In this document: one piece after another, positions 26,605 through 34,788 of the stretch
Layout of the letters: each line of letters starts with the position of its first letter
How positions within the stretch are numbered: position 1 is the stretch's first letter
Source: JASLDZ01 sp964242625
Lineage (GTDB): Bacteria; Pseudomonadota; Alphaproteobacteria; Caulobacterales; Caulobacteraceae
Assembly: GCA_964242625.1 (NCBI GenBank)
Contig: CAXTAO010000001.1
Span: 186,001-250,000, forward strand
Direction of reading: 5' to 3'
DNA length: 64,000 nucleotides
Notes under the pieces: model-generated
Databases searched by the model: none
What the model was told of the DNA's origin: nothing
The model's input: only the letters and a program-made list of their open reading frames with translations
Program-made: the position numbers and the translations under genes

Positions 26605-27389
26605 GACTTCAGCTGGGTGACGGTGGAGAGCATCTGGTCGGACGCGGTCACCACCTTGGAGTTCATCTCGTAGGCGCGCTGCGCCACGATCAGACTCGTG
26701 ATCTCCTGCACGGGATCGACGTTGGAGGCCTCGGTGTAGCCCTGCAGCAGCGTGCCGAAGCCCGTGGTCGAGGGATTGCCCACGTTGGGCGCGCCCGAGG
26801 CGCCCGACTGCATCAGGTAGTTGTCGCCGATCGCCTCGAGCCCGGTCGGATTGTAGAAGGTGGCGAGCTGCAGCTGTCCAACGATCTGCGGCGCGGTCTG
26901 GCCGGCGATGGTCGCCTGGACCTGGCCGGTCTTGGAGATGGTCACGTCCGTGGTGTTCTGCGGGATGGTGATCTGCGGTTGCACCAGATAGCCGTCCACC
27001 GTGACGAGCTGGCCCTGGTCGTTCGCCGAGAAGTTGCCGGCGCGGGTGTAGGCGGTATCGCCGGTCGGCATCTGCACCTGGAAGTAGCCCTCGCCGTTGA
27101 TGGCGATGTCGAACTTGTTGCCGGTCTGGGTTAGCGCGCCCTGGCTGGTGATGCGGGTGACGGTGCCCGTCTTCACGCCCGAGCCGACCTGCACGCCGGT
27201 GGGCACCACCGTGCCCGCGTCGGAGCTCTGCGCGCCCTGGCGCGACAGGTTCTCGTAGAGCAGGTCCTGGAACTCGGCGCGCTGCTTCTTAAAGCCCACC
27301 GTGTTCATGTTGGCGATGTTGTTGGAGATGGTCTCTACGTTGAGCTGCTGGGCGGCCATGCCCGTGGCGGCGATGCGGAGCGCGCGCAT
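26601..27389 (-). CDS. flgG: Flagellar distal rod protein FlgG
   Basis: Forms the distal rod that crosses the periplasm to the hook. 262 residues, the family's usual length. The N-terminal rod signature MRALRIAATGMAAQQ, then ISNNIANMNTVGFKKQRAEF is clear, as is the C-terminal heptad region (EASNVDPVQEITSLIVAQRA, YEMNSKVVTASDQML). The central part includes FDIAINGEGYFQVQMPTGD. No signal peptide, as expected for a type III export substrate. Twelve bases separate it from flgF upstream, and it overlaps flgA downstream. Confidence 0.97.
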   Translation of the reverse strand: MRALRIAATGMAAQQLNVETISNNIANMNTVGFKKQRAEFQDLLYENLSRQGAQSSDAGTVVPTGVQVGSGVKTGTVTRITSQGALTQTGNKFDIAINGEGYFQVQMPTGDTAYTRAGNFSANDQGQLVTVDGYLVQPQITIPQNTTDVTISKTGQVQATIAGQTAPQIVGQLQLATFYNPTGLEAIGDNYLMQSGASGAPNVGNPSTTGFGTLLQGYTEASNVDPVQEITSLIVAQRAYEMNSKVVTASDQMLSTVTQLKS

Positions 27390-27401
27390 GGATCAGTCCC
27401 T

Positions 27402-28145
27402 TCAGGACGACTTGCCGAGGCGCTGGACGGCGCTTCGAGACAGGTCTGAGGTGGTGGCCAGCATCTGCTGGACGCGCTCATAGGCGCGGGTGATGTCGAT
27501 CAGGCTCGTGATCTCGAGCACGGGCGAGACGTTCGACTGCTCGACCGCGCCTTGGCGGATCACCGCGTCGGTGGCGGCCACGGGCGTCTCGTCGCTCGTG
27601 AACTGGGTGTCGCCGTCCTTCTTCAGCTCCGCGAGGTTGGTGAAGCGCGCCACCGTCAGCTTGCCGACCTGGGTGACCTGGCCGCGCTCGTCGGTCTGGC
27701 TGATGGTGCCGTCGCGCCCGATCGAGGGGGCCGACTTCTTGGGATCGAAGGTGATCTCAGCCCCGTCGGCGGTGGTCACGGGGTCGCCGTTCTGCGTGAC
27801 GAGGCGATCCTGGTCGTCGGTGGTGAAGCGGCCGTCGCGGGTATAGCGGGGTCCCTGCGGCGTCTGAATGCGGAAGAAGGCGTCACCCTGGATCGCCACG
27901 TCGTAAGTCTCGCCCGTCTGGGCCACGGAACCCTGGTGGAAGTCGCGGCCCACTCCGTCGTCGAGCACGTACTTGATCGGGCCCGCGCCGCGCGCCTTGT
28001 CGGGCGTCAGCGGGTCGGTCTGCAGCATCAGGCTCTCGACCTTGAAGCCCGCGCTGTCGACGTTGGCGATGTTGTTGGCGGCGATCTCGAGCTGGCGCTG
28101 CAGCGTGAGCTGGCGCGACAGTCCGACGTAGAGGGCGTTGTCCAT
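27402..28145 (-). CDS. flgF: Flagellar basal-body rod protein FlgF
   Basis: Proximal rod subunit. 247 residues: MDNALYVGLSRQLTLQRQLE, then AANNIANVDSAGFK at the N-terminus, VAIQGDAFFRIQTPQGPRYT in the middle, and the C-terminal heptad region QSNVSPVLEITSLIDITRAY. First gene of the minus-strand flgF-flgG-flgA-flgH operon, with a consensus sigma-54 promoter immediately upstream. In Caulobacter crescentus this operon is a sigma-54-dependent class III flagellar unit, which fits. ATG28145 is the start that matches the conserved N-terminus. Confidence 0.96.
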   Translation of the reverse strand: MDNALYVGLSRQLTLQRQLEIAANNIANVDSAGFKVESLMLQTDPLTPDKARGAGPIKYVLDDGVGRDFHQGSVAQTGETYDVAIQGDAFFRIQTPQGPRYTRDGRFTTDDQDRLVTQNGDPVTTADGAEITFDPKKSAPSIGRDGTISQTDERGQVTQVGKLTVARFTNLAELKKDGDTQFTSDETPVAATDAVIRQGAVEQSNVSPVLEITSLIDITRAYERVQQMLATTSDLSRSAVQRLGKSS

Positions 28146-28172
28146 GGGGCGCGTCCGTTCGCCGGGGCCCAC

Positions 28173-28187
28173 GCAACGGGCGTGCCA
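28173..28187 (-). promoter_or_regulatory. Sigma-54 promoter upstream of flgF
   Basis: On the minus strand the sequence reads TGGCAC-GCCCG-TTGC, an exact match to the RpoN consensus TGGCAC-N5-TTGC with GG and GC ten bases apart. The -12 element ends 28 bases before the flgF ATG, predicting a leader of about 16 bases. An FlbD-type activator would be expected to bind nearby; no binding site was assigned. Confidence 0.85.
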
Positions 28188-28221
28188 GCCGGAATAGCCC
28201 GGTGTAACAACGGTCTGGCTG

Positions 28222-28289
28222 GTTAACCGGGCAGGATCGGCCGGGGCGCGCCCCCGGCAGGAGTTGCCGCCCTGCACCCTCCGTTAACC
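28222..28289. promoter_or_regulatory. Two TTAACC motifs between flgF and fliL (candidate CtrA half-sites)
   Basis: GGTTAACC at 28221-28228 (a self-complementary octamer, so TTAACC reads on both strands) and TTAACC at 28284-28289. The Caulobacter master regulator CtrA recognises TTAA-N7-TTAA(C) or TTAACC half-sites, and fliL-fliM is a CtrA-dependent class II operon there. No full two-part site with N7 spacing is present, so this is a plausible but weak call. Confidence 0.4.
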
Positions 28290-28335
28290 AACGCCCGGCA
28301 GGAATGGGCCATCCGCCGCGCCGCCAGGGTCGCCC

Positions 28336-28932
28336 ATGTCGAAGAAGGCCAAGACGCCCAAGCCCGACGCCGACGCTCCCGCCCCTCAGGGCGAGGTCGT
28401 AGGCGAGGAGGGGGCGTCCGCGAAGAAGAAGCCGCCGCTCATGCTGCTCATCGGTGCGGGCGTGGGCGCGCTCGTCATCCTGGGCGGCGGCGGCACGGCG
28501 GCGGCGCTGATGCTGGGCGGCCATAAGGCCCCGGCGGACGCGCACGCCAAGGCCAAGCCCAAGCACAAGGCCGCCAAGAAGGGCGAGGGCAAGGACGGCA
28601 AGAGCCCGATCAGCGAGGGCCCGGACGGCGTGATCTACTACGCCATGCCTGACCTCACCGCGAACATCCAGGGCGCCGACTCGCGCCCGAGCTTCCTCAA
28701 GCTGAAGCTCGTCTTCGAGCTCCCGGACGAGGATACGGCCGACGCGATCGAGCCCAACGCGCCGCGGCTCAATGACATGTTCCAGGGCTTCCTGCGCGAG
28801 CTGCGCCCGGAAGACCTGAACGGCAGCGCCGGCTCCTACCAGCTGCGCATGGAGATCCAGCGGCGCGTCAACCTGGTGATCGCGCCCGCCAAGGTGAACG
28901 CCGTCCTGATCCAGGAAATGCTGGTCAACTGA
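28336..28932 (+). CDS. fliL: Flagellar basal-body-associated protein FliL
   Basis: Inner-membrane protein that surrounds stator units and supports motor torque. 198 residues: a basic and acidic cytoplasmic tail, one transmembrane helix at about 35-60 (LMLLIGAGVGALVILG), a Lys-rich periplasmic linker, then the FliL domain (YYAMPDLTANIQGADSRPSF, LKLKLVFELPDE) and a C-terminus ending in VNAVLIQEMLVN. Seven bases precede fliM, so they are co-transcribed. It is divergent from flgF. Confidence 0.94.
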   Translation: MSKKAKTPKPDADAPAPQGEVVGEEGASAKKKPPLMLLIGAGVGALVILGGGGTAAALMLGGHKAPADAHAKAKPKHKAAKKGEGKDGKSPISEGPDGVIYYAMPDLTANIQGADSRPSFLKLKLVFELPDEDTADAIEPNAPRLNDMFQGFLRELRPEDLNGSAGSYQLRMEIQRRVNLVIAPAKVNAVLIQEMLVN

Positions 28933-28939
28933 GGCGCGC

Positions 28940-29986
28940 GTGACCGACTTCTCTTCCGCCGCTGCAGACCCCGCCGAAGCCGGCGGCCTCGACTCGGCCG
29001 CCGCGGAGCGCATCCTCAATCAGGACGAGATCGACAGCCTCCTGGGCTTCGACCTGTCGCGCGACGACGCGGACGACCGCACCGGCATCCGCGCGATCAT
29101 CAACTCCGCGCTCGTCTCCTACGAGCGGCTGCCGATGCTGGAGATCGTATTCGACCGCCTGGTGCGGTTGATGACGACCTCGCTCCGCAACTTCACCAGC
29201 GACAACGTCGAGGTCAGCCTCGACAACATCAGCTCCATCCGGTTCGGCGACTACCTGAACTCGATCCCGTTACCCGCCATCCTGTGCGTGTTCCGGGCCG
29301 AGCAGCTGGACAATTACGGTCTCCTCACCGTCGATTCGAACCTCATCTACTCGGTGGTGGACGTGCTCCTGGGTGGGCGGCGGGGCACGGCGGCCATGCG
29401 GATCGAGGGCCGCCCCTACACGACCATCGAGCGCGTGTTGGTGCAGCGGATGGTCGAGGTCGTGCTGGCCGACGCGCGCGCCGCCTTCGAGCCGCTGACG
29501 CCCGTCGACTTCAAGCTGGACCGGCTGGAGACCAATCCGCGCTTCGCCGCCATCGCGCGCCCCGCCAATGCGGCCATCCTGATCAAGCTCAGGATCGACA
29601 TGGAGGACCGCGGGGGGCGGCTTGAGCTCCTCCTGCCCTACGCCACGCTGGAGCCGATCCGCAAAATGCTCCTCCAGCAGTTCATGGGTGAGAAGTTCGG
29701 CCGCGACAATATTTGGGAAAGCCACCTCGCCACCGAGATCTGGTCGACGCAGATGGAGGTCCGGGCGGTGCTGGACGAGCAGAAGATCGATCTCAAACGC
29801 GTGCTCGACCTCAAGGAGGGCGACACCTTGATGCTCAACGCCACGCCCGACAGCGCCATCGAATTGCGGGCGGGTGCGGTGCCCTTGACCCGCGGACGCA
29901 TGGGCCGACGCGGCGCCCACATCGCCGTGCGCGTCGACGAGCCGCTCACCCCCGCCGCCAAGCGCGCGCTAGGAGCCCGAGCATGA
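28940..29986 (+). CDS. fliM: Flagellar motor switch protein FliM
   Basis: C-ring protein that binds phosphorylated CheY and sets the direction of rotation. 348 residues. The N-terminal CheY-binding peptide LNQDEIDSLLGFD is at residues 27-39. The middle domain carries YERLPMLEIVFDRLVR and GLLTVDSNLIYSVVDVLLGG, and the C-terminal SpoA-like domain VLDEQKIDLKRVLDLKEGDT. GTG28940 gives the correct N-terminus. Its TGA overlaps the next gene's ATG (ATGA). Confidence 0.97.
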   Translation: MTDFSSAAADPAEAGGLDSAAAERILNQDEIDSLLGFDLSRDDADDRTGIRAIINSALVSYERLPMLEIVFDRLVRLMTTSLRNFTSDNVEVSLDNISSIRFGDYLNSIPLPAILCVFRAEQLDNYGLLTVDSNLIYSVVDVLLGGRRGTAAMRIEGRPYTTIERVLVQRMVEVVLADARAAFEPLTPVDFKLDRLETNPRFAAIARPANAAILIKLRIDMEDRGGRLELLLPYATLEPIRKMLLQQFMGEKFGRDNIWESHLATEIWSTQMEVRAVLDEQKIDLKRVLDLKEGDTLMLNATPDSAIELRAGAVPLTRGRMGRRGAHIAVRVDEPLTPAAKRALGARA

Positions 29987-30501
29987 ACCCGGTCGGCGTC
30001 GGCCTGGACGCACTCCTGGCGCTTCTGCTCGTGGCGGCGCTGGCGCTCGGCGCGCGGCTTTCGCGACGGCTCAAGGCGCTGCGCGAGGGTCAGACGGCGT
30101 TCGTCAGGTCGGTGGCTGAGCTCGACGCCGCCGCGACCCGCGCCGAGAACGGTCTCCAGGCGCTGCGCACGGCGACCACGGAAGCCCACGACCAGCTCCT
30201 GACGCGTATCGAGACCGCCCGGGCGCTTTCCGCCCGGCTGGACCGCGCGGCGGAGGAGGCCGAGGCCGCGTGCACGCGCGCCGAGGCCCTGGCGCGCGCG
30301 CCGCGCCCGACGGCGCCCCTCCGCCCCACCGTCGCCGCTCCACCCGTCCGGCTCGACCTCGTGTTCGACGACGGGCAGGACGAGCGGGCCGATTCCTTCG
30401 TCGCCCCGACCGCGCCGCGGCCCGCCCGCGCCGTCGGCTTCGAGGCGGAGGCGAGCCCGCTTGCGCGCTTCGTCGCCCGCCGTTCGGGGGCGCGCCGGTG
30501 A
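29983..30501 (+). CDS. DUF6468 family flagellar-locus protein
   Basis: A 172-residue protein with an N-terminal transmembrane helix (LDALLALLLVAALALGARL, residues 8-26), a coiled coil from about 35 to 100 (SVAELDAAATRAENGLQALR), and a Pro/Ala-rich tail ending SPLARFVARRSGARR. This matches the DUF6468 proteins found between fliM and motE in alphaproteobacteria; their role is not established. Both ends overlap neighbours by four bases (ATGA with fliM, GTGA with motE), so it is tightly built into the operon. Confidence 0.8.
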   Translation: MNPVGVGLDALLALLLVAALALGARLSRRLKALREGQTAFVRSVAELDAAATRAENGLQALRTATTEAHDQLLTRIETARALSARLDRAAEEAEAACTRAEALARAPRPTAPLRPTVAAPPVRLDLVFDDGQDERADSFVAPTAPRPARAVGFEAEASPLARFVARRSGARR

Positions 30502-31478
30502 GCTCCGCCCCCAAGATCCTGCCGATGATCGCGGTCGCCGCGGGGGGCGTGCTCGCCGTCAAGGCGCTCGCCAACGCGCGCCTCCTGCCCGACGTGTTCG
30601 CGCCCAAGGCGGTGGCCGAGACCGCCGCGCCGCTCGCGCCCACTTCCAAGGCGCTCGTCTCCCGCGCCCCGGCCACGCCTGCGGGAACGCCCGCGCCGCC
30701 GCCGCCGGCCCCGGTGTGCCAGCGCTCGCCCGCCGAGCTCGCCAAGGAGGCCGGCCTCTCGCCCGCCGAGCTCGCCACCCTGCAGAACCTCGGCGCACGG
30801 CGCGGCCAGCTCGACAACCGCGAGCGGGCGCTCGACACCCAGCTGCAGCTGATCAACGCCGCCTCGGCAAAGCTCGATGGCAAGCTGAAGGCGATGGGCG
30901 ACCTCAAAAGCCAGATCCAGGCGCTGATGGGCCAAGCCGACCAGCAGAGCCAGGGCGAGGTCGATCACCTCGTGCTCGTGTACGAGAAGATGAAGCCGCG
31001 CGACGCGGGCGCGCTGATGGCCGCGCTGGACGACAAGGTTCGCGTGCCCGTGGCCGCCAAGATCGCCGAGACCAAGCCCGCGATCATGGCCGCCATCCTG
31101 TCTCAGATGCCGACCGCCGAGGGCAAGAAGCTGACCGAGCTTCTGGCGCACCGCTTCACCCCGGGCATGACGCTCGCGCAGGCGCTGAACGGTCCCTCCA
31201 AGCCCGCCGACGCCGCCGTTCTGGGAGCCGCGCCCGCCGAGGCGGCTGCGGCCGCACCCGCACAAGCAGGCCCGCTCCATGCCGCGCGGCCGGTGCGCGC
31301 CGCGCGTCGACCACGGCCGCGTGCGCCTGCCAAGGCCGCCGCGCCCGCGGAAACCGCGAAGCCGACCGAGACAGCGGCGGCCGCTCCGCTTCCAACCGGT
31401 CTGCGCAGTCCTGCGACGGTGCCGGCCGCCGCCGTCAAGCCTGTCGCGGTCACCGCCCCGCCGCCCAAGCCGGCCTAG
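30498..31478 (+). CDS. motE: MotE family periplasmic chaperone-like protein
   Basis: MotE is described in rhizobia as a periplasmic chaperone for the motility protein MotC. The 326-residue product has an N-terminal hydrophobic segment (ILPMIAVAAGGVLAVKALA), a Pro/Ala linker, a coiled coil (LDNRERALDTQLQLINAASA) and the MgtE-N-like domain VYEKMKPRDAGALMAALDD, then IAETKPAIMAAILSQMPT. A long Ala/Pro-rich tail after about residue 235 has low complexity. The GTG start overlaps the previous stop. The family is clear; the function in this lineage is inferred. Confidence 0.8.
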   Translation: MSSAPKILPMIAVAAGGVLAVKALANARLLPDVFAPKAVAETAAPLAPTSKALVSRAPATPAGTPAPPPPAPVCQRSPAELAKEAGLSPAELATLQNLGARRGQLDNRERALDTQLQLINAASAKLDGKLKAMGDLKSQIQALMGQADQQSQGEVDHLVLVYEKMKPRDAGALMAALDDKVRVPVAAKIAETKPAIMAAILSQMPTAEGKKLTELLAHRFTPGMTLAQALNGPSKPADAAVLGAAPAEAAAAAPAQAGPLHAARPVRAARRPRPRAPAKAAAPAETAKPTETAAAAPLPTGLRSPATVPAAAVKPVAVTAPPPKPA

Positions 31479-31520
31479 CGATTAACCCGACTACAAGCGC
31501 AGCTGGGGCAGGGTGGGTGC

Positions 31521-34409
31521 GTGCCGCCCCGCTCCACCCGCTCCGCCTTGAGCCTCGCCATGGCTGCGGCCCTGGCCGCCCAGGCGCTCGCCGCGCCCGC
31601 CGCCCTGGCCGCCGCCGCCGGCGCGCCGGAGTTGGAGGTCAAGGTGGGCACCGCCGGCGCCTTCTCGCGCATCGAGCTGCATGGCGGCCGTCCCACGCTG
31701 CGCCGCGAGGGCGACGAAGTGGTCGCCCGCTTCGCGCGGGGCGCCGCGCCCGACATCGCCCGGCTCCACATCGCGCCGCCTCCGCACCTCGCATCGGTGA
31801 CGCTCAGCCGCGCGGGCGGCGGCGTGGAACTGCGCTTCACCCCCGCACGGGACTCCGAGGCGCGGTGGGGCGTGGCCGATGGGGCGAGCTGGATCAATTT
31901 CGCGCCGAAGCCTCAACCACCAGTTCCGTCGCCCACCGTCCCCGCCGGCGATCCCGCGCCCGCGGACGGCGTGGTGCGCATGGGCGCGCGCATGCAGGGC
32001 GGGGCGCTCGTCCTGAGCTTTCCCTGGCGCGCGCCGTTGGGCGCGGCCGTATTCCGGCGCGGACCCGCGGTCTGGGTCGTGTTCGACGGGCGCGCGCGCC
32101 TCGATCTGTCCGCCGCGCCCCATGGCTTCTCACAGGCCAAGAGCTTCGTCGCGGCGTCGTCCGGCGACTTCACCGCGCTTCGCATCGAGACGGGTCCGGG
32201 CGTCATGCCTCGGGCCGAGTTGCAGGGCGCGGTATGGACCGTCGCGCTGGGTCCGCAGGCGCTCGGGCCGAACTCGGTCGAGCTGGAGCGCGAGGGAGGG
32301 CCTCGCGCCAGCCTCCAGGCGCGCCTTCCCGACGCGACGCGCGCGGGCTGGATCGCCGATCCTGCCGTCGGCGATAGGCTGGCCGTGGTCACCGCGACGG
32401 GACCGAGCGCCGGGGTGACCTCGCCGCGCGGCTTCGTCGAGGGCGAAATCCTGCGGTCGGTCCAGGGCCTGGCCGCCGTCGCCGCGGTGGACGACCTCAG
32501 CGTCAGCCTCGAGGGCGGCCTCGTTCGCATCGGGCGCCCTCGAGGCTTGCAGCTCTCGGGGAGCGACGGCCCCGCGCCTGCCCAGGTGGACGCCGTCGCG
32601 GCCCCGCCCGGTCCGTCCAGTCTGCCCGCGGTGGTCGACCCCGCCTGGGCGCGCACGGGGGAGGGCGGCTTCGTGCGTCGCTACGACGACCTCCTCGCCG
32701 GGGCGGCGCGCGAGATGGCCGCGGGGCGCGATGCGGGCCCGGATGCGCGGCTGGGGCTCGCCCGCTACCTCACTGCTTCCGGCCTCGCCTTCGAGGCGAT
32801 CGGCGTGCTCGACAGTCTCCTGAAGGCGTCGCCGGCGCTCGCGCAGGACGCCGGCTTCCGTGGCCTGCGCGGGGCCGCGCGCGCGATGGCGGGCCGCTGC
32901 AAGGACGCTCAGGCCGACTTCTCCACCGCCGCCACCGCCGGCGATCCGTCCAGCGCCTTGTGGCGCGGCTACTGCGACGCGCAGGCGGGCGACGTGGCGG
33001 GCGCGCGTCAGGAGTTCGCCCATGGGCGCGAGGCGATCGCCATGTTCGATCCCGCCTGGCGCGCCCGCTTCGCCCGCGCGGACGCCGAGACCGCGTTGGC
33101 GTCGGGCGACGTCGCGGGCGCGAGGATCGCCCTGGACGGCGCGGGCGAAGGCGCTCCGGCGGACGAAGCGGCGGGGCTGCAACTCGCGCGCGGACGGCTG
33201 GCCGAGGCGGCGGGCGACATGGGGGCGGCGTCGGCCTTCTACCTCGCCGCGTCGCAGGCTCATGACGGCGGGATAGCCGCTCCCGCCCGCTTGGCCGCCC
33301 TGAGGCTGCAGTTGGCCCAGCGTCGCATCGCGCCCGCCCAGGCGGCGGCCGAACTCGACGCGCTGCGCTTCCTTTGGCGGGGCGACGCCACCGAGATCGA
33401 CGTCATCCGCGAGCTTGGAACGCTCGACATCGCGCAGGGCCGTTACCGCGAGGCGTTGGAGGCCATGCGCTCGGCCGGTTCGCGCCTTCCCGACCTGCCG
33501 TCGTCCGTGGCGTTGCGCGAGGAGTTGACGTCCGCCTTCCGGGCCCTGTTCCTGGAGGGCCGCGCCGACGGCATGGAGCCTGTCCAGCAGCTGGCCCTCT
33601 TCTACGACTTCAAGGAGCTCACCCCCATCGGGGCGGACGGCGACCTGATGGTGCGCCGGCTCGTCAAGCGGATGGTGGATGTCGACCTCCTCGACCAGGC
33701 GGCCGAACTTCTGCGCTACCAGGTCGACAACCGTCTCCAGGGCGTCGCCAAAGCGCAGGTGGCGACCGACCTCGCCGCCATCGCGCTGATGGCTGGCAGG
33801 GCCGAGGACGCCGTCAACGCGATCGAGAGCTCGCGCACCACGCTCCTGCCCACCGCCCTCACGGCTCAGCGACGGCTGATCGAGGCGCGCGCGCTCGTCA
33901 TGCTCGGCCGCTTCGACCACGCGCTCGAACTCGTAGGGACAGACGGCTCGGCTGACGCCCAGGAGATCCGGGCGGAGGCGGGGTGGAAGGCGCGCGACTG
34001 GCCCGCCGCCGGGCGCTGGGCGGAAGCGCGGCTCGGCGACCGCTGGCGTTCCGCCGCCCCGCTCGCGCCTGCGGAAACGACGCTCCTCGTTCGCGCCGCC
34101 TGCGCCTATTCGTTGGCCAACGACGCGACGTCGCTGGCGCGCCTGCGGGAGCGCTGGGGCGCCCTGGCCGCCGCCAACGCCCAGCGCGACGCGCTCGCGG
34201 TGGCGATGGCCGCGCCCGGGGCGCCTGCGGGCGGCGCGGCCGTCGCCGTGGCGCGCTCGCAAATCGGCGACGCCGACCTGCTCGCCGGCTGGATCGCACG
34301 GATGAAGGCGCAACTGTCGGACGTGGGGTCGACGACGGTCGCCGCCGCATCACCGCCGTCGGGCTCGCCCGCTCCGAGCCGCCGCCCGGCGCCTGCGCGC
34401 CGCGCCTGA
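31521..34409 (+). CDS. Large exported TPR-like protein at end of fliL operon
   Basis: A 962-residue protein with an N-terminal signal sequence (SLAMAAALAAQALAAPAALA). Residues about 35-360 are beta-rich and end in a Pro/Ala-rich linker. From about 385 the sequence is helical with repeating Ala-rich 30-40-residue units (LTASGLAFEAIGVLDSLLKA, RGLRGAARAMAGRCKDAQAD, AGDVAGARQEFAHG), typical of degenerate TPRs. No enzyme motif was found. It follows motE by 42 bp; a TTAACC lies in the gap (31482-31487). The position argues for a motility role such as a periplasmic scaffold. Start GTG31521 is the first that keeps the whole signal peptide. Confidence 0.75.
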   Translation: MPPRSTRSALSLAMAAALAAQALAAPAALAAAAGAPELEVKVGTAGAFSRIELHGGRPTLRREGDEVVARFARGAAPDIARLHIAPPPHLASVTLSRAGGGVELRFTPARDSEARWGVADGASWINFAPKPQPPVPSPTVPAGDPAPADGVVRMGARMQGGALVLSFPWRAPLGAAVFRRGPAVWVVFDGRARLDLSAAPHGFSQAKSFVAASSGDFTALRIETGPGVMPRAELQGAVWTVALGPQALGPNSVELEREGGPRASLQARLPDATRAGWIADPAVGDRLAVVTATGPSAGVTSPRGFVEGEILRSVQGLAAVAAVDDLSVSLEGGLVRIGRPRGLQLSGSDGPAPAQVDAVAAPPGPSSLPAVVDPAWARTGEGGFVRRYDDLLAGAAREMAAGRDAGPDARLGLARYLTASGLAFEAIGVLDSLLKASPALAQDAGFRGLRGAARAMAGRCKDAQADFSTAATAGDPSSALWRGYCDAQAGDVAGARQEFAHGREAIAMFDPAWRARFARADAETALASGDVAGARIALDGAGEGAPADEAAGLQLARGRLAEAAGDMGAASAFYLAASQAHDGGIAAPARLAALRLQLAQRRIAPAQAAAELDALRFLWRGDATEIDVIRELGTLDIAQGRYREALEAMRSAGSRLPDLPSSVALREELTSAFRALFLEGRADGMEPVQQLALFYDFKELTPIGADGDLMVRRLVKRMVDVDLLDQAAELLRYQVDNRLQGVAKAQVATDLAAIALMAGRAEDAVNAIESSRTTLLPTALTAQRRLIEARALVMLGRFDHALELVGTDGSADAQEIRAEAGWKARDWPAAGRWAEARLGDRWRSAAPLAPAETTLLVRAACAYSLANDATSLARLRERWGALAAANAQRDALAVAMAAPGAPAGGAAVAVARSQIGDADLLAGWIARMKAQLSDVGSTTVAAASPPSGSPAPSRRPAPARRA

Positions 34410-34413
34410 ACCG

Positions 34414-34788
34414 TCAGCTGCGGTCGCGCCAGACGGCCACGCCCGTCAGCGCCCAGCCGGCCAAGAGCATCAGTCCGCCGATCGGCGTCACCGCGCCCCA
34501 GGCGAGCCCGCCCGTGGCGGCGAGGAGATCGAGCGAGCCGCCGAACACGAGCGCCCCGAGCGCCATGGCCGCCACCGCCCATTTGGCGAGGCGCGTCGGC
34601 GTGCGGCCGGTCGCCGCCGCGATGGCGAACGCCGCCACGGCGTGCACTCCCTGATACTGCGCACCCGTCCGCAGGAGTTCGCGGGTGAGAGGGTCGGCGG
34701 CCGCATGCGCTCCGAACGCACCCGCCGCCACCGCGAGGAACCCGTCGGCGGCCGCCAGCAGCAGCCAGGGCCGGACTGCGCGCGTCAC
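34414..34788 (-). CDS. DUF423 family small membrane protein
   Basis: A 124-residue membrane protein with about four transmembrane helices. The DUF423 (YgdD-type) pattern is visible: FLAVAAGAFGAHA near the N-terminus, LRTGAQYQGVHAVA and the C-terminal GAVTPIGGLMLLAGW. Biochemical role unknown. It starts with GTG overlapping the stop of the preceding gene (34785-34787), so it is last in the minus-strand set that begins with the tipN-like gene. Confidence 0.88.
   Translation of the reverse strand: MTRAVRPWLLLAAADGFLAVAAGAFGAHAAADPLTRELLRTGAQYQGVHAVAAFAIAAATGRTPTRLAKWAVAAMALGALVFGGSLDLLAATGGLAWGAVTPIGGLMLLAGWALTGVAVWRDRS

Noticed and set aside
28256..28267. Second sigma-54 site facing fliL (GGCAGGAGTTGC)
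   Set aside because: GG and GC are eight bases apart instead of ten, and fliL operons are not normally sigma-54 dependent.
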